A stretch of DNA of 64,000 nucleotides from positions 184,548 through 248,547 of the forward strand of contig NZ_JAMBIZ010000002.1 of NCBI RefSeq assembly GCF_025291715.1, given 5' to 3'. Of the stretch, positions 8,349-16,759 are shown one piece after another. The translations under genes and the position numbers were made by a program. This DNA comes from Metasolibacillus sp. (GTDB taxonomy: Bacteria; Bacillota; Bacilli; Bacillales_A; Planococcaceae). The notes below the pieces were generated by a model. It was not told where the DNA came from. It saw nothing but the letters and a program-made list of their open reading frames with translations, and did not search any database. How positions within the stretch are numbered: the stretch's first letter is position 1; each line of letters opens with the position of its first letter.

Positions 8349-8408
8349 ACAGCACAAAGTGGGACTTCCTCTCCAGTGAGTAAAGAGGAGGCTGCCCACT
8401 ATGCTGCT
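8349..8408 (-). promoter_or_regulatory. Large intercistronic hairpin between binding protein and permease
   Basis: On the minus strand AGCAGCA-TAGTGGG pairs with CCCACT-TTGTGCTGT around an inner CCTCT/AGAGG stem. There is no T run, so it is not a classic terminator. Such structures between a binding-protein gene and its permeases commonly stabilise the upstream message or limit permease expression; that role is inferred here. Confidence 0.6.
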
Positions 8409-8454
8409 TTAGTTTAATCGCTTTTTACTATACAGCTGATGTAATGGATTTCTT

Positions 8455-10029
8455 TTATTCCCAAGACATCTCAAATACTTTTATTTCCTCATCTACACGA
8501 GGCTCAAATTTCAGATTTGCGCGCACTGCATATAAGTCTCCTTGCTGCCATAATGGAACCCATGCCGCTGTATCTACTAATAAATGTTGAATATGATTGT
8601 ATGCCTCTTTACGCTCTGCATTGTCAAAAATCTTTGTTGCTGCTACAATTTCTTGTTCGATTGCCTCATCGTAGAAGCTACTATATGGAGCATTTTGCGT
8701 AAATAAATCGAATATCGTAGAGTCTGGCTCAAATGCTGGTCCCCATCCTAAAATATACATATCCTTCATTTCTCGGTTACGAATTTTTTCTAAATGCGTA
8801 CCCCACTCATTTACTTGTACATTCACTTTAATACCAATGCGCTGAAGCTGTGCAGCAATCGCCTGTGCAACTTGTGCATCCATAGGATAGCGTCCATTTG
8901 GTGTATCCAATGTCAATGTAATATCCTCTGGTGCATAGCCTGCTTCTTTTAATAATGCAATCGCTTTATCTGCATCATAGCTATAGTCAGTTGTTTCTGT
9001 GTAGTTGGAATTAATTTTTGATAATGGACCCGTCATTTTTGTCGCATGTCCATTTAAAATGGCTGAAATTAATTCATCAACATCAACAGCATAATTAATA
9101 GCTAAACGTACCTTTTCATCTTGTAATGGGCCTTCATAATGTGTATTTAGCGCTAAATAGTTAATTCGTGATGAAGATACTTCTTCAATTTTCGAGTTAG
9201 CATCAGCCTCTACACTTTGCACTGAATCAACTGGAATATTTTTAAACAAATCAATTTCTCCACTTAAAAATGCTGATAATCGCGAGCTGAATTCAGGAAT
9301 GTAGCGGAATTCTACTTGCTTAATTGAAGGTGCACCATTCCAATACTCCTCAAATGCTTCTAATTTCAAATAATTATCACGTGACCATTCTACAAATTGA
9401 TAAGGGCCTGTACCCACTGGCTTTTTAGCAGCCTCATCGTTCCCGACCTGTGCTACATAGCCTGGTTCTAAAATTAATAAATCGCCTGTAATACGCTCAA
9501 TCAAGCCTGGGAATGGTACTGATGTGCGAATTTCGACCTCTGTTGGAGATAGCACAACGACCTCACTAATATTAGCCCAGCGTGAGCGGTAGAATGAGCC
9601 GTTATTTTCATCTAATATATAATCAATGCTGAATTTTACAGACTCTGCATTGAAATCTGCACCATTATGGAATTTCACACCTTCTTTTAATGTCAATCTC
9701 CATGTTAGCTCATCAATGCTTTCCCAAGATTCAGCTAGGAAAGGTATGTACTTACCTGTTTGACTGTCTCGTGTAATTAATGGATCGTATATATTACGAA
9801 TTTGCGCATCTGTTGCATAGTTCACATCGGTATTGGCAATTAATGTACCCGCATCTGCCTCGAATCCGATGACGATGCTATCTTTCTTACTTTCTTCATT
9901 ATTACTTGAAGAGTTTGTTGTTGAATCGTTATTGTTAGATTTTGATGGTTGCTCTGAAGTGCCTTCTGTACATGCAGTTAAAACAAATAAAACAACAAGT
10001 AACAAAATGGGTACGAAATATTTTTTCAT
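8455..10029 (-). CDS. Peptide-type substrate-binding lipoprotein (SBP_bac_5)
   Basis: 524 residues. The signal peptide ends in a lipobox (LTAC, about 17-20), followed by a Ser/Asn/Glu-rich linker typical of surface lipoproteins. The mature part has the SBP_bac_5 layout: YDPLITRD, LAESWE...LTWRLTLKEGVKFHNGADF, VGTGPYQFVEW and the late DPDSTIFDLFT region with WQQGDLYAV near the end. It captures the ligand outside the membrane for OppBCDF. AGGGAGG precedes ATG 10029. Binding proteins of this family take peptides, nickel, opines or other ligands, so peptide is the default rather than proven substrate. Confidence 0.9.
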   Translation of the reverse strand: MKKYFVPILLLVVLFVLTACTEGTSEQPSKSNNNDSTTNSSSNNEESKKDSIVIGFEADAGTLIANTDVNYATDAQIRNIYDPLITRDSQTGKYIPFLAESWESIDELTWRLTLKEGVKFHNGADFNAESVKFSIDYILDENNGSFYRSRWANISEVVVLSPTEVEIRTSVPFPGLIERITGDLLILEPGYVAQVGNDEAAKKPVGTGPYQFVEWSRDNYLKLEAFEEYWNGAPSIKQVEFRYIPEFSSRLSAFLSGEIDLFKNIPVDSVQSVEADANSKIEEVSSSRINYLALNTHYEGPLQDEKVRLAINYAVDVDELISAILNGHATKMTGPLSKINSNYTETTDYSYDADKAIALLKEAGYAPEDITLTLDTPNGRYPMDAQVAQAIAAQLQRIGIKVNVQVNEWGTHLEKIRNREMKDMYILGWGPAFEPDSTIFDLFTQNAPYSSFYDEAIEQEIVAATKIFDNAERKEAYNHIQHLLVDTAAWVPLWQQGDLYAVRANLKFEPRVDEEIKVFEMSWE

Positions 10030-10041
10030 TGTTTGTCCTCC

Positions 10042-10476
10042 CTATTCAAGCTGTTTCTTCATAATTCTTTCTATAACCTTCATTGCTTCTAATAACTCGG
10101 CTGCTTCTGCATCTGATACACCATGTACGACATTGCCTACAATTTTACTTGCTTCAGATGCTAAGTGATTCAAGACACCCTCTCCTTCTTCTGTTAAAAA
10201 AAGTATTTGAACACGCTTATCTTGCTCATTTACTTTTTTGTTTACGAGTGAATTTTTTAATAACTTACTTAATGCTTTACTGATAGTACTTTTATCTAAC
10301 TGAAAATATTCAGATAAATAACTAGCTGTGCAATTTTCCGTGTTTTTAATTTCGTACAGAATCATTGCTTCTGTGGCAGAATATTTACTCGAGCTTCCAT
10401 ATAAGTTAAATATCCCAATTGCTCTTGTGTAAAAACGGTTAAAATGCTTTACGTCCTCTATTAATTGAATTTTCAT
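10042..10476 (-). CDS. MarR-family transcriptional regulator
   Basis: 144-residue winged-helix protein. The helix-turn-helix lies in ENCTASYLSEYFQLDKSTISKALSKLLKNSLV (about 53-85) and the wing in KKVNEQDKRVQILFLTEEGE, which has the DKR motif of MarR proteins. It dimerises through its N- and C-terminal helices in this family. It is the first gene of the leftward operon, 12 bases before the binding-protein start, so it most likely controls its own transporter operon in response to the substrate or a product. ATG 10476 follows AAGGAAG. Its promoter contains a perfect inverted repeat (separate entry). Confidence 0.88.
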   Translation of the reverse strand: MKIQLIEDVKHFNRFYTRAIGIFNLYGSSSKYSATEAMILYEIKNTENCTASYLSEYFQLDKSTISKALSKLLKNSLVNKKVNEQDKRVQILFLTEEGEGVLNHLASEASKIVGNVVHGVSDAEAAELLEAMKVIERIMKKQLE

Positions 10477-10499
10477 AATTTTTAATCTTCCTTTCCTCT

Positions 10500-10528
10500 A
10501 CAATATTCAAATTAGTTGAATATGTCAA
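10500..10528 (-). promoter_or_regulatory. Promoter and candidate MarR operator of the opp operon
   Basis: Minus strand: -35 TTGACA (10523-10528), 17-base spacer, -10 TATTGT (10500-10505). Filling the spacer is the perfect inverted repeat ATATTCAA-5 bases-TTGAATAT (10503-10510 and 10516-10523). Length and symmetry suit a MarR dimer, and its position would block RNA polymerase, implying autorepression. Confidence 0.8.
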
Positions 10529-10575
10529 CTATTTTTTCACTTCAAATTTTCCCTTTCCTCTTTCACCTCTTACAG

Positions 10576-10628
10576 AAAAAAAAGCGAAAACTACCCTATC
10601 GTCACAGTCCACGCTAGGAGTTTTCGCT
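10576..10628 (-). terminator. Hairpin with T run on the minus strand
   Basis: Arms AGCGAAAACT and AGTTTTCGCT enclose about 26 bases, followed on the minus strand by eight T residues. No minus-strand gene ends close to it: the nearest candidate is tcdA, about 520 bases away and with its own hairpin. It may insulate the marR promoter from read-through or end an unannotated small transcript. Confidence 0.6.
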
Positions 10629-10771
10629 CTATATATTAGTTTAACAAATCTATTTTATTGTTACTAGCTCTAGATGAAAAAACATTACTCACTTTTAGTC
10701 ATGACATTGCTATCAGTAATATTAAGGTATACAATTATTGGAATGAAATAGCTACTGAAGGGGATGATATC

Positions 10772-11104
10772 ATGAAAATTTATTCAGTAAAAATCTTACT
10801 AGAATCGATTGTTGTGCCTAATCCAGATGGTGGAAAAACATTTGAGGAAACGATTCGGTTAGTTAAGGCATTTACTAAAGAGGAACTTGAGCAAAAAGTG
10901 CGAAATTATTTTGTAGATGAAACATATGAAAATGCATTAGGTGGTCAAACAACTTGGCGATTTGTCACGATCTTAGATATATTCGAATTGATTGATGACT
11001 TTGCAGGAGACATTGATTTCAAAGAGGTGTATAGCCGCTTTTTACCGTTTGAGCAGCTAATTACAGCAAATGAAGTGATTGAGCTATATTCACTTGCTAA
11101 ATGA
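10772..11104 (+). CDS. DUF4288-family protein
   Basis: 110 residues. The pattern YSVKILLESIVVP...FEETIRLVKAFTKEELEQK...W+F+TILDIFELID...EVYSRFLPFEQL fits what I know of DUF4288, a small domain of unknown function common in Bacilli. ATG 10772 is chosen because GAAGGGG lies 10 bases upstream and homologous sequence begins at MKIYSVK; the frame is open further upstream without support. It is a single gene between two terminators, unrelated in strand to its neighbours. Confidence 0.7.
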   Translation: MKIYSVKILLESIVVPNPDGGKTFEETIRLVKAFTKEELEQKVRNYFVDETYENALGGQTTWRFVTILDIFELIDDFAGDIDFKEVYSRFLPFEQLITANEVIELYSLAK

Positions 11105-11107
11105 AAA

Positions 11108-11145
11108 AAGTTGATGCAGATTCAATCAATCATCTACATCAACTT
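11108..11145. terminator. Bidirectional hairpin between DUF4288 gene and tcdA
   Basis: Arms AAGTTGATG (11108-11116) and CATCAACTT (11137-11145), with A-rich sequence to the left and T-rich to the right. It can serve both convergent genes. Confidence 0.65.
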
Positions 11146-11150
11146 GTTAT

Positions 11151-11912
11151 TTAGTCACTCACGCGCGCAATATGAATATCTTTGACGATTGTATTAACAA
11201 CCCAGCTCGCTGCGATTAAGCCTGCAACAGATGGAACAAAGGCGTTCGATGCTGGTGGCATTTTTGCTTTGCGAATTGTAGCATCAGGCTTGCCAACATG
11301 CTGTACAACATCCTCACGTACAACGACAGGTGATTCATCTGAAAAGACAACCATTACCCCTTTTTTGATACCCTCTTTACGCAATTTCGTGCGGATAATT
11401 TTCGCTAACGGGTCTGTATGTGTTTTCGAAATATCAGCAATTTGGAAGCGTGTAGGGTCCATTTTATTAGCTGCCCCCATGCTTGAAATAATCGGGATAT
11501 TACGCTTTAAGCATTCTTTCATTAGATGAATTTTATACATTACTGTATCACTTGCATCAATAACATAGTCGATGCCCTGTGCGAAAAATTGCTCATATGT
11601 TTCTTCTGTATAGAACATATGCATATCGATGACTTCACACTCTGGATTAATGTCAGCAATACGTTCCTTCATGACAGCTGATTTCGATTTACCAACAGTT
11701 GATAAATAAGCAACTAATTGTCGGTTGACATTTGTAATATCTACATTGTCCTTATCCACTAAAATAATGCGGCCAATACCACTTCGGGCACATGCTTCTG
11801 CTGCAAAGGAGCCTACGCCACCAACGCCTAAAATCGCCACTGTTGTATTTTTTAAAAGCGCTAAGCCCTCACTGCCTATTGCGAGCTCATTGCGCGAAAA
11901 TTGATGTAACAT
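11151..11912 (-). CDS. tcdA: tRNA threonylcarbamoyladenosine dehydratase (TcdA/YrvM)
   Basis: 253-residue E1-like ThiF/UBA enzyme. The nucleotide-binding loop is VGGVGSFAAEACARSGIG (about residues 30-47), followed by LVDKDNVDITNVNRQL, the adenylation signature of the family, and YVIDASDTVMYK. It converts t6A37 of tRNAs to its cyclic form using ATP. Length is near the B. subtilis YrvM length. In B. subtilis the gene lies just beyond aspS and the 6S gene; here a GlcNAc operon separates them. ATG 11912 is preceded by GGAGTG. Confidence 0.88.
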   Translation of the reverse strand: MLHQFSRNELAIGSEGLALLKNTTVAILGVGGVGSFAAEACARSGIGRIILVDKDNVDITNVNRQLVAYLSTVGKSKSAVMKERIADINPECEVIDMHMFYTEETYEQFFAQGIDYVIDASDTVMYKIHLMKECLKRNIPIISSMGAANKMDPTRFQIADISKTHTDPLAKIIRTKLRKEGIKKGVMVVFSDESPVVVREDVVQHVGKPDATIRKAKMPPASNAFVPSVAGLIAASWVVNTIVKDIHIARVSD

Positions 11913-11938
11913 TTTTAATCACTCCATATCGATTTTGT

Positions 11939-11977
11939 AAAAAAAGGTAGAGAGGGACAACCCACCCCTCTCTACCT
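11939..11977 (-). terminator. Terminator of the nag/pts operon
   Basis: AGGTAGAGAGGG pairs with CCCTCTCTACCT and is followed on the minus strand by seven T residues. It lies between nagB and tcdA. Confidence 0.85.
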
Positions 11978-12042
11978 CTATTATTCCGAGTACTATACTT
12001 AGAAAAGATGAATACTTGAAAAATATATACAAAAAAACACGA

Positions 12043-12747
12043 TTACGCAAGTGAAATATTTAGATCTGTTAAAACAACTACATTTCCATGCTGCTGCAAT
12101 ACTGTAATTGGTGAATCAATTGTTACTTCACCGTGTACTAAAGATTCTAAAGCTGCACGTTTTTTCTCACCAACAGCAATTAATAAAATCTCTTTCGCTT
12201 CTAAAATATTCGCAATACCCATCGTAATAGCCTTTTCAGGCACTTCAGCAATTGAATTGAAGAAGCGTGCATTTGCTTCACGTGTTGACTCAGTTAATGT
12301 CACTGCATGCACTTTTTCAGAAAACGGTGTGCCTGGCTCATTGAAGCCAATATGACCGTTTTCTCCTACACCTAATAATTGCACATCAATTGGATTTTGT
12401 GCAAGCAGCTCATTGTAATGTGCTACTTCTGCATCAATATCCTCAGCTAAACCATTCGGTAAATAGCTTTTGCTAAATGGCTTATGCTCAAAAAGCTCCT
12501 TTTGCATATATGTAAAGTAACTTTCTGGATGCTCGATTGGTAAGCCAATATATTCATCTAAGTTAAAGCTTGTACAACCCGAGAAATCCACATCACTTTG
12601 ACGCAAAACTTGATAAAGAGGCTGCATTGTTCCACCTGTTGCTAAACCGAACGTCTTGGCACCGTCCTTTACTTTTTGTTGTAAAAATTGTGCCGCGAAG
12701 TTGTATAGTTCATCGGTATTTTCAAATGTTTTTAGCTGTAATGCCAC
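12043..12747 (-). CDS. nagB: Glucosamine-6-phosphate deaminase
   Basis: 234 residues. It converts glucosamine-6-phosphate to fructose-6-phosphate and ammonia, the last step of GlcNAc use. Visible: GLATGGTMQPLY (substrate loop, near 33), FNLDEYIGL (catalytic Asp), LLGVGENGHIGFNEPG (general-base region with His) and FNS...AITMGIANILEA. The start appears to be GTG at 12747, with AAGGGGG 10 bases upstream. It lies last in the operon, 16 bases after ptsI. Confidence 0.92.
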   Translation of the reverse strand: MALQLKTFENTDELYNFAAQFLQQKVKDGAKTFGLATGGTMQPLYQVLRQSDVDFSGCTSFNLDEYIGLPIEHPESYFTYMQKELFEHKPFSKSYLPNGLAEDIDAEVAHYNELLAQNPIDVQLLGVGENGHIGFNEPGTPFSEKVHAVTLTESTREANARFFNSIAEVPEKAITMGIANILEAKEILLIAVGEKKRAALESLVHGEVTIDSPITVLQQHGNVVVLTDLNISLA

Positions 12748-12763
12748 AACGTTTTCCCCCTTA

Positions 12764-14467
12764 TTAATTGTACACCTGCTGCGCCCAGTCTTTTACTTGC
12801 TCAGCTGAATCGCATGCTAACAGCTTATCTACTTGCTGTTGCAATGCTTTTTTATTTAATTTAGATAAATTTTCTCTTGTACGTAACACAGCGCTTGAGC
12901 TCATAGATAGCTCATCTAACCCTAATGCTAACAAAACTGGTAATGCTAGTGGCTCACCAGCCATTTCGCCACACATCCCTGCCCAGATGCCATGCTTACG
13001 TGCACTTGATGCCACATTTTCAATCAAGCGAATGATTGCTGGATGGAATGGCTCGTATAAATAAGATGTCGCCTCATTCATACGGTCTGATGCAAATGTA
13101 TATTGAATTAAATCATTTGTACCGATTGAGAAGAAATCAACTTCACGTGCTAATACATCTGCTAAAATTGCGGCAGATGGCACCTCGATCATAATTCCTA
13201 CTTCGTATTTGCCAATTGCTACACCTTCAGCTACTAGTGCATCATGCTGTCGTTGTAAAATCGCTTTTGCCTGATGTAATTCTTGCATTGTCGCAATCAT
13301 TGGGAACATGATTTTTAAATTGCCATACTGACTTGCACGCAATAATGCACGCAATTGTGTGATGAATATGTCTTCATTTGCTAGAGAAAGTCGAATTGCA
13401 CGCTGCCCTAAAAATGGATTTTCCTCTTTTGGTAGCTGCCAATATTCTAAATGCTTGTCGCCACCGATATCTAATGTACGTACAACGACAGGCTTGTTAT
13501 TCATTTTTTCAAGCACTGCTTTATAAAGCTCAAATTGCTGCTCTTCCGTTGGTAATGAAGTGCTGTCCATATATAAAAACTCTGTACGGAATAAGCCCAC
13601 ACCATCTGCCCCAACTTTCAACACAGCTTCAACATCTTGCACGCTACCAATGTTAGCAGCAAGCTCGATATGTGCGCCGTCTGCTGTTACGCTCTCTTTA
13701 TCCACAAATTGCTGCAATTGCTTTTCGCGTTCTGCTTGCGCTGTCATGCGCTCTTTTGCTTCAAGCTGTGTTTCTTCTGATGGATTGATAATTAATTGAC
13801 CTGTAGCACCATCTAGTAGCACGATTTCACCATGCTCAATTGTTTCGGCTTCTTTGACACCAACAACAGCTGGAATTTGCAAAGTTCTTGCTAAAATGGC
13901 TGTATGTGATGTACGTCCACCAATCGTTGTAATGAAGCCTTTTACAAATTGCTTATTCAATTGCGCCGTAACAGAAGGCGATAAATCATAGGCAATTAAT
14001 ACAACTTCCTCATCAATTTGTGATACGTCAGGCAATACTTTACCTAATAAGCAAGCTAAAATACGGCGTGATACATCTTCAATATCTGCTGCACGTTGAC
14101 GCATATATTCATTATCCATTTGATTGAATAAATCGATAAACTGCTGTGCTATTTTTTGCAATGCTTTTTCAGCTTGTACATGTTGATCGATTTCACCTTC
14201 AATTGCTACATGGAAATCAGGGTCCTGTAAAACGAGTAAATGGGCAGAAAAAATTTCTGCCTCCTCCTCGCCAACCATTGTAATAGCATAATCGCGGATT
14301 TTCTCAAGCTGTGTTTTAGCATTGGCAATTGCATCGTGAAAGCGTTGTTTTTCGGCAGATGGCTCTATACCATCATGCTCGATAATGGATAAATCGGGCT
14401 CTGCTAAACGGTATGCCTTCGCAACAGCCACTCCTTCTGATACAGCGATCCCTTGCAATTGTCTCAT
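12764..14467 (-). CDS. ptsI: PTS enzyme I (phosphoenolpyruvate-protein phosphotransferase)
   Basis: 567 residues. It takes phosphate from PEP and passes it to HPr. The active-site histidine is in [21 protein letters not shown] (about 180-200), the PEP-binding domain contains [18 protein letters not shown] and the signature [16 protein letters not shown], and the catalytic cysteine lies in [13 protein letters not shown] 14467 is chosen: it lies 1 base after the ptsH stop, whereas the open frame upstream overlaps ptsH. Being in the nag operon rather than a glucose locus, it makes general PTS expression depend on amino-sugar control. Confidence 0.93.
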   Translation of the reverse strand: MRQLQGIAVSEGVAVAKAYRLAEPDLSIIEHDGIEPSAEKQRFHDAIANAKTQLEKIRDYAITMVGEEEAEIFSAHLLVLQDPDFHVAIEGEIDQHVQAEKALQKIAQQFIDLFNQMDNEYMRQRAADIEDVSRRILACLLGKVLPDVSQIDEEVVLIAYDLSPSVTAQLNKQFVKGFITTIGGRTSHTAILARTLQIPAVVGVKEAETIEHGEIVLLDGATGQLIINPSEETQLEAKERMTAQAEREKQLQQFVDKESVTADGAHIELAANIGSVQDVEAVLKVGADGVGLFRTEFLYMDSTSLPTEEQQFELYKAVLEKMNNKPVVVRTLDIGGDKHLEYWQLPKEENPFLGQRAIRLSLANEDIFITQLRALLRASQYGNLKIMFPMIATMQELHQAKAILQRQHDALVAEGVAIGKYEVGIMIEVPSAAILADVLAREVDFFSIGTNDLIQYTFASDRMNEATSYLYEPFHPAIIRLIENVASSARKHGIWAGMCGEMAGEPLALPVLLALGLDELSMSSSAVLRTRENLSKLNKKALQQQVDKLLACDSAEQVKDWAQQVYN

Positions 14468-14468
14468 A

Positions 14469-14732
14469 TTATTGCCCAATACCTTGTGATTTGATAACAT
14501 CTTCTACTTTTGCAATTGCTGCTGCTGCATCGTCGCCTTCAGCTTTTACTGAAATCTTACCACCTGATGGAATCGCTAACGCCATTACACCCATAATTGA
14601 TTTTAAGTTTGCTTCACGACCGTTATAAGAAATCGTTACATTTGATTGGAATGCAGAAACCCCTTGCACTAATAATGTACATGGACGCGCATGTAATCCT
14701 TCTGCTGCTGTAATTGTGAATGTTTTTTCCAT
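14469..14732 (-). CDS. ptsH: HPr phosphocarrier protein
   Basis: 87 residues, normal HPr length. His15 is in GLHARP, the site phosphorylated by enzyme I, and the regulatory serine is in LKSIMGVM (about 46), the HPr kinase site that lets HPr-Ser-P act with CcpA. The second arm of the pathway (Crh) is not in view. It follows the SIS gene by 12 bases and precedes ptsI by 1. Ribosome site AGGAGG lies upstream. Confidence 0.95.
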   Translation of the reverse strand: MEKTFTITAAEGLHARPCTLLVQGVSAFQSNVTISYNGREANLKSIMGVMALAIPSGGKISVKAEGDDAAAAIAKVEDVIKSQGIGQ

Positions 14733-14744
14733 AATAAATTCCTC

Positions 14745-15461
14745 CTAGTTAAATGTAATTCTGTCTTCAAATTGTTTGCAGTACTTGTCGTTTTTAGAGG
14801 AAGACTCGTTAATATTATTGCTAACAAAAACAGGTGCCTCTTGCTGCACTGCTAAAAGCTGCTCAATCACCATACTAACAAGTGCATTAAGCATTGCTGC
14901 ACCAACAATCGTAGAGCTTGCCCCATATTGATAATCGCCACTATGTAATACACCATCACCAATTGGTACAGACGTATTTAATACGATATCTACAACTTCT
15001 TCTAAACGCTTGCCACTACTATGTGTGCTGTCTTGTTCAGTATAACATAATGATTGCAAAGAAATAACAAATGCCCCTCGTTCTTTTGCTTCAAATGCCA
15101 TTTCAATCGGTGCCGCATTACGACCTGATGTCGAAATAATAATCACCGTATCTTCGGGACGAATATCAAGCAAATGGCGATGGGCTGGTACAACACCTTC
15201 TGTACGCTCATTGCGAGAAGATGTTACAGGTCCTGCTGCAAGCATTAACGACTCAATATAAATCGGCTTCACTGGTACGAGCCCGCCAGCACGATAAAAT
15301 TGCTCCTCAGCTAACAAAAAAGAGTGCCCTGCACCGAATAATTGTATAATACCACCTTTTGCAATTTTTGTTGCAATCATTTCAGCAACTTCTTGTAATT
15401 GTTGCTCCTGCTGTTCTACTTGATTCAGCAACTGCTGAATATTTTTAAAAAATTGATGCAT
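14745..15461 (-). CDS. SIS-domain sugar-phosphate protein (UPF0309-like)
   Basis: 238 residues. A sugar isomerase (SIS) domain is clear: IIQLFGAGHSFLLAEE near residue 38, DTVIIISTSGRNAAPIEMA about 105-125, and the last core helix GAAMLNALVSMVIEQLL. It has no DNA-binding domain, so it is not MurR/RpiR itself; it resembles UPF0309 proteins found beside amino-sugar genes. Its position between nagA and ptsH suggests binding or isomerising a phosphorylated amino sugar (inference). The Glu-rich N-terminal helix QVEQQEQQLQEV likely forms a coiled coil. Confidence 0.8.
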   Translation of the reverse strand: MHQFFKNIQQLLNQVEQQEQQLQEVAEMIATKIAKGGIIQLFGAGHSFLLAEEQFYRAGGLVPVKPIYIESLMLAAGPVTSSRNERTEGVVPAHRHLLDIRPEDTVIIISTSGRNAAPIEMAFEAKERGAFVISLQSLCYTEQDSTHSSGKRLEEVVDIVLNTSVPIGDGVLHSGDYQYGASSTIVGAAMLNALVSMVIEQLLAVQQEAPVFVSNNINESSSKNDKYCKQFEDRITFN

Positions 15462-15524
15462 TTACTCACCCGCATTCTTCAGTCATTATCAACTATTTTA
15501 CTACCTTCGCTAACTTTTTACAAA

Positions 15525-15570
15525 GAGCGCTTCCTCCCAAGACTACGAACGTAGCATGAGGTGAGCGCCC
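15525..15570 (-). promoter_or_regulatory. Intercistronic hairpin between nagA and the SIS gene
   Basis: The outer arms GCGCT and AGCGC, with a partly mismatched GAGG/CCTC continuation, enclose a perfect inner stem CTACG/CGTAG. It lies in the only long gap (146 bases) of the operon. There is no T run; it may be a processing or stabilising element, as seen between PTS genes elsewhere (inferred). Confidence 0.45.
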
Positions 15571-15607
15571 TTCTTTCATAAATCAAGTGCTTTCATACTG
15601 TATTTCA

Positions 15608-16747
15608 TTATGCGGAGTAAACGATTTTTCCATTCACAATCGTATATTTTACTTGTAAATTTTCATCAACGATCACTAAATCTGCATCTTTTCCAGCTTC
15701 AATATAGCCTTTTTGCGATAATTTTAATTGTGTCGCTGCATTAAAGGATGACATTTGCACAAGCTCTTGCCAAGCTGCCCCTGTTGCTTGGCGCATATTG
15801 CGTAACGCATCGTTCATTTTCAAAACACTGCCAGCAAGTGCGCCGTTTGCTAAATGGGCACCGTTCTCAGTTACAGTTACCTCCTGACCACCTAAATCAT
15901 ATTTCCCATATGCTAGCCCTTTTGCGCGCATCGCATCTGTAATTAAAATGATTTTGTCAGGGCCCTTTAAACGGTATGCTAAATCAACCATTTCAGGGTG
16001 GATATGAATGAAATCAACAATCATTTCAACATATACATCCTTTTCTAATAGCACCGTTCCTACAACGCCTGGCTCGCGGTGATGCATTGCTCTCATTTGG
16101 TTATAAAGATGCGTGCCTTGTGTCACACCTTGTACAACAGCTGCTTGCGTTTCTTTCGCCGTTGCATTGGAATGACCAATTGACACAACTACACCTAATC
16201 CCTTTGCATATGAAACGAGTTCAATGCCCTGTTCTGGTGCCATCGTTATTTGTTTAATTTGGTTGCCACTCATTTCATGCCATTGCTGGTATTTTTCAAT
16301 AGATGGCGGCTGAATATGCTCTATTGGCTGAGCCCCCGCACATTGTGCTGAAATAAAAGGTCCTTCCAAATGAACACCTACTAAATTAGCTTCCCCTTCG
16401 CCTTGCTGAAATGCAGCTATATTTTGTAATGCAGCTGCAATTGCTTCTTCACTTTGTGTCATCGTTGTCGCTAAGAAACTAGTTGTTCCTTCCGCTACAA
16501 GCGCTGCAGCGAACTGATGGAGCGACGCAGCTGTCGCATCCATCGTATCTACACCGTCCGCTCCATGAATATGCATATCAATAAAGCCTGGTAAACAATA
16601 GTAGCCCGTACAGTCTATCCCCGTGCCCATTGCATTATTTTCTGTAACAGCTGCAATTTGTGCCCCTTCAATCGCAACATTACGATGCGCTGTTAGCGCA
16701 TCGTAATTCACCACTGTGACATTTTCTAAAATCAATGGCTTTGTCAT
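15608..16747 (-). CDS. nagA: N-acetylglucosamine-6-phosphate deacetylase
   Basis: 379 residues, amidohydrolase superfamily. It removes acetate from GlcNAc-6-phosphate. Visible: PGFIDMHIHGADGVDTMD (about 55-72, metal and substrate), LVGVHLEGPFIS (metal Glu), VSIGHSNATAKE, QGTHLYNQMRAMHHREPG, and ILITDAMRAKG with the catalytic Asp, then LAGSVLKMNDALRN. It lies 12 bases downstream of nagE and shares its promoter. Confidence 0.95.
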   Translation of the reverse strand: MTKPLILENVTVVNYDALTAHRNVAIEGAQIAAVTENNAMGTGIDCTGYYCLPGFIDMHIHGADGVDTMDATAASLHQFAAALVAEGTTSFLATTMTQSEEAIAAALQNIAAFQQGEGEANLVGVHLEGPFISAQCAGAQPIEHIQPPSIEKYQQWHEMSGNQIKQITMAPEQGIELVSYAKGLGVVVSIGHSNATAKETQAAVVQGVTQGTHLYNQMRAMHHREPGVVGTVLLEKDVYVEMIVDFIHIHPEMVDLAYRLKGPDKIILITDAMRAKGLAYGKYDLGGQEVTVTENGAHLANGALAGSVLKMNDALRNMRQATGAAWQELVQMSSFNAATQLKLSQKGYIEAGKDADLVIVDENLQVKYTIVNGKIVYSA

Positions 16748-16759
16748 TTTGATCAGTCC

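Noticed and set aside
10658..10771. Longer N-terminus for the DUF4288 protein
   Set aside because: No ribosome site at the upstream codon, and the family start coincides with ATG 10772 behind GAAGGGG.
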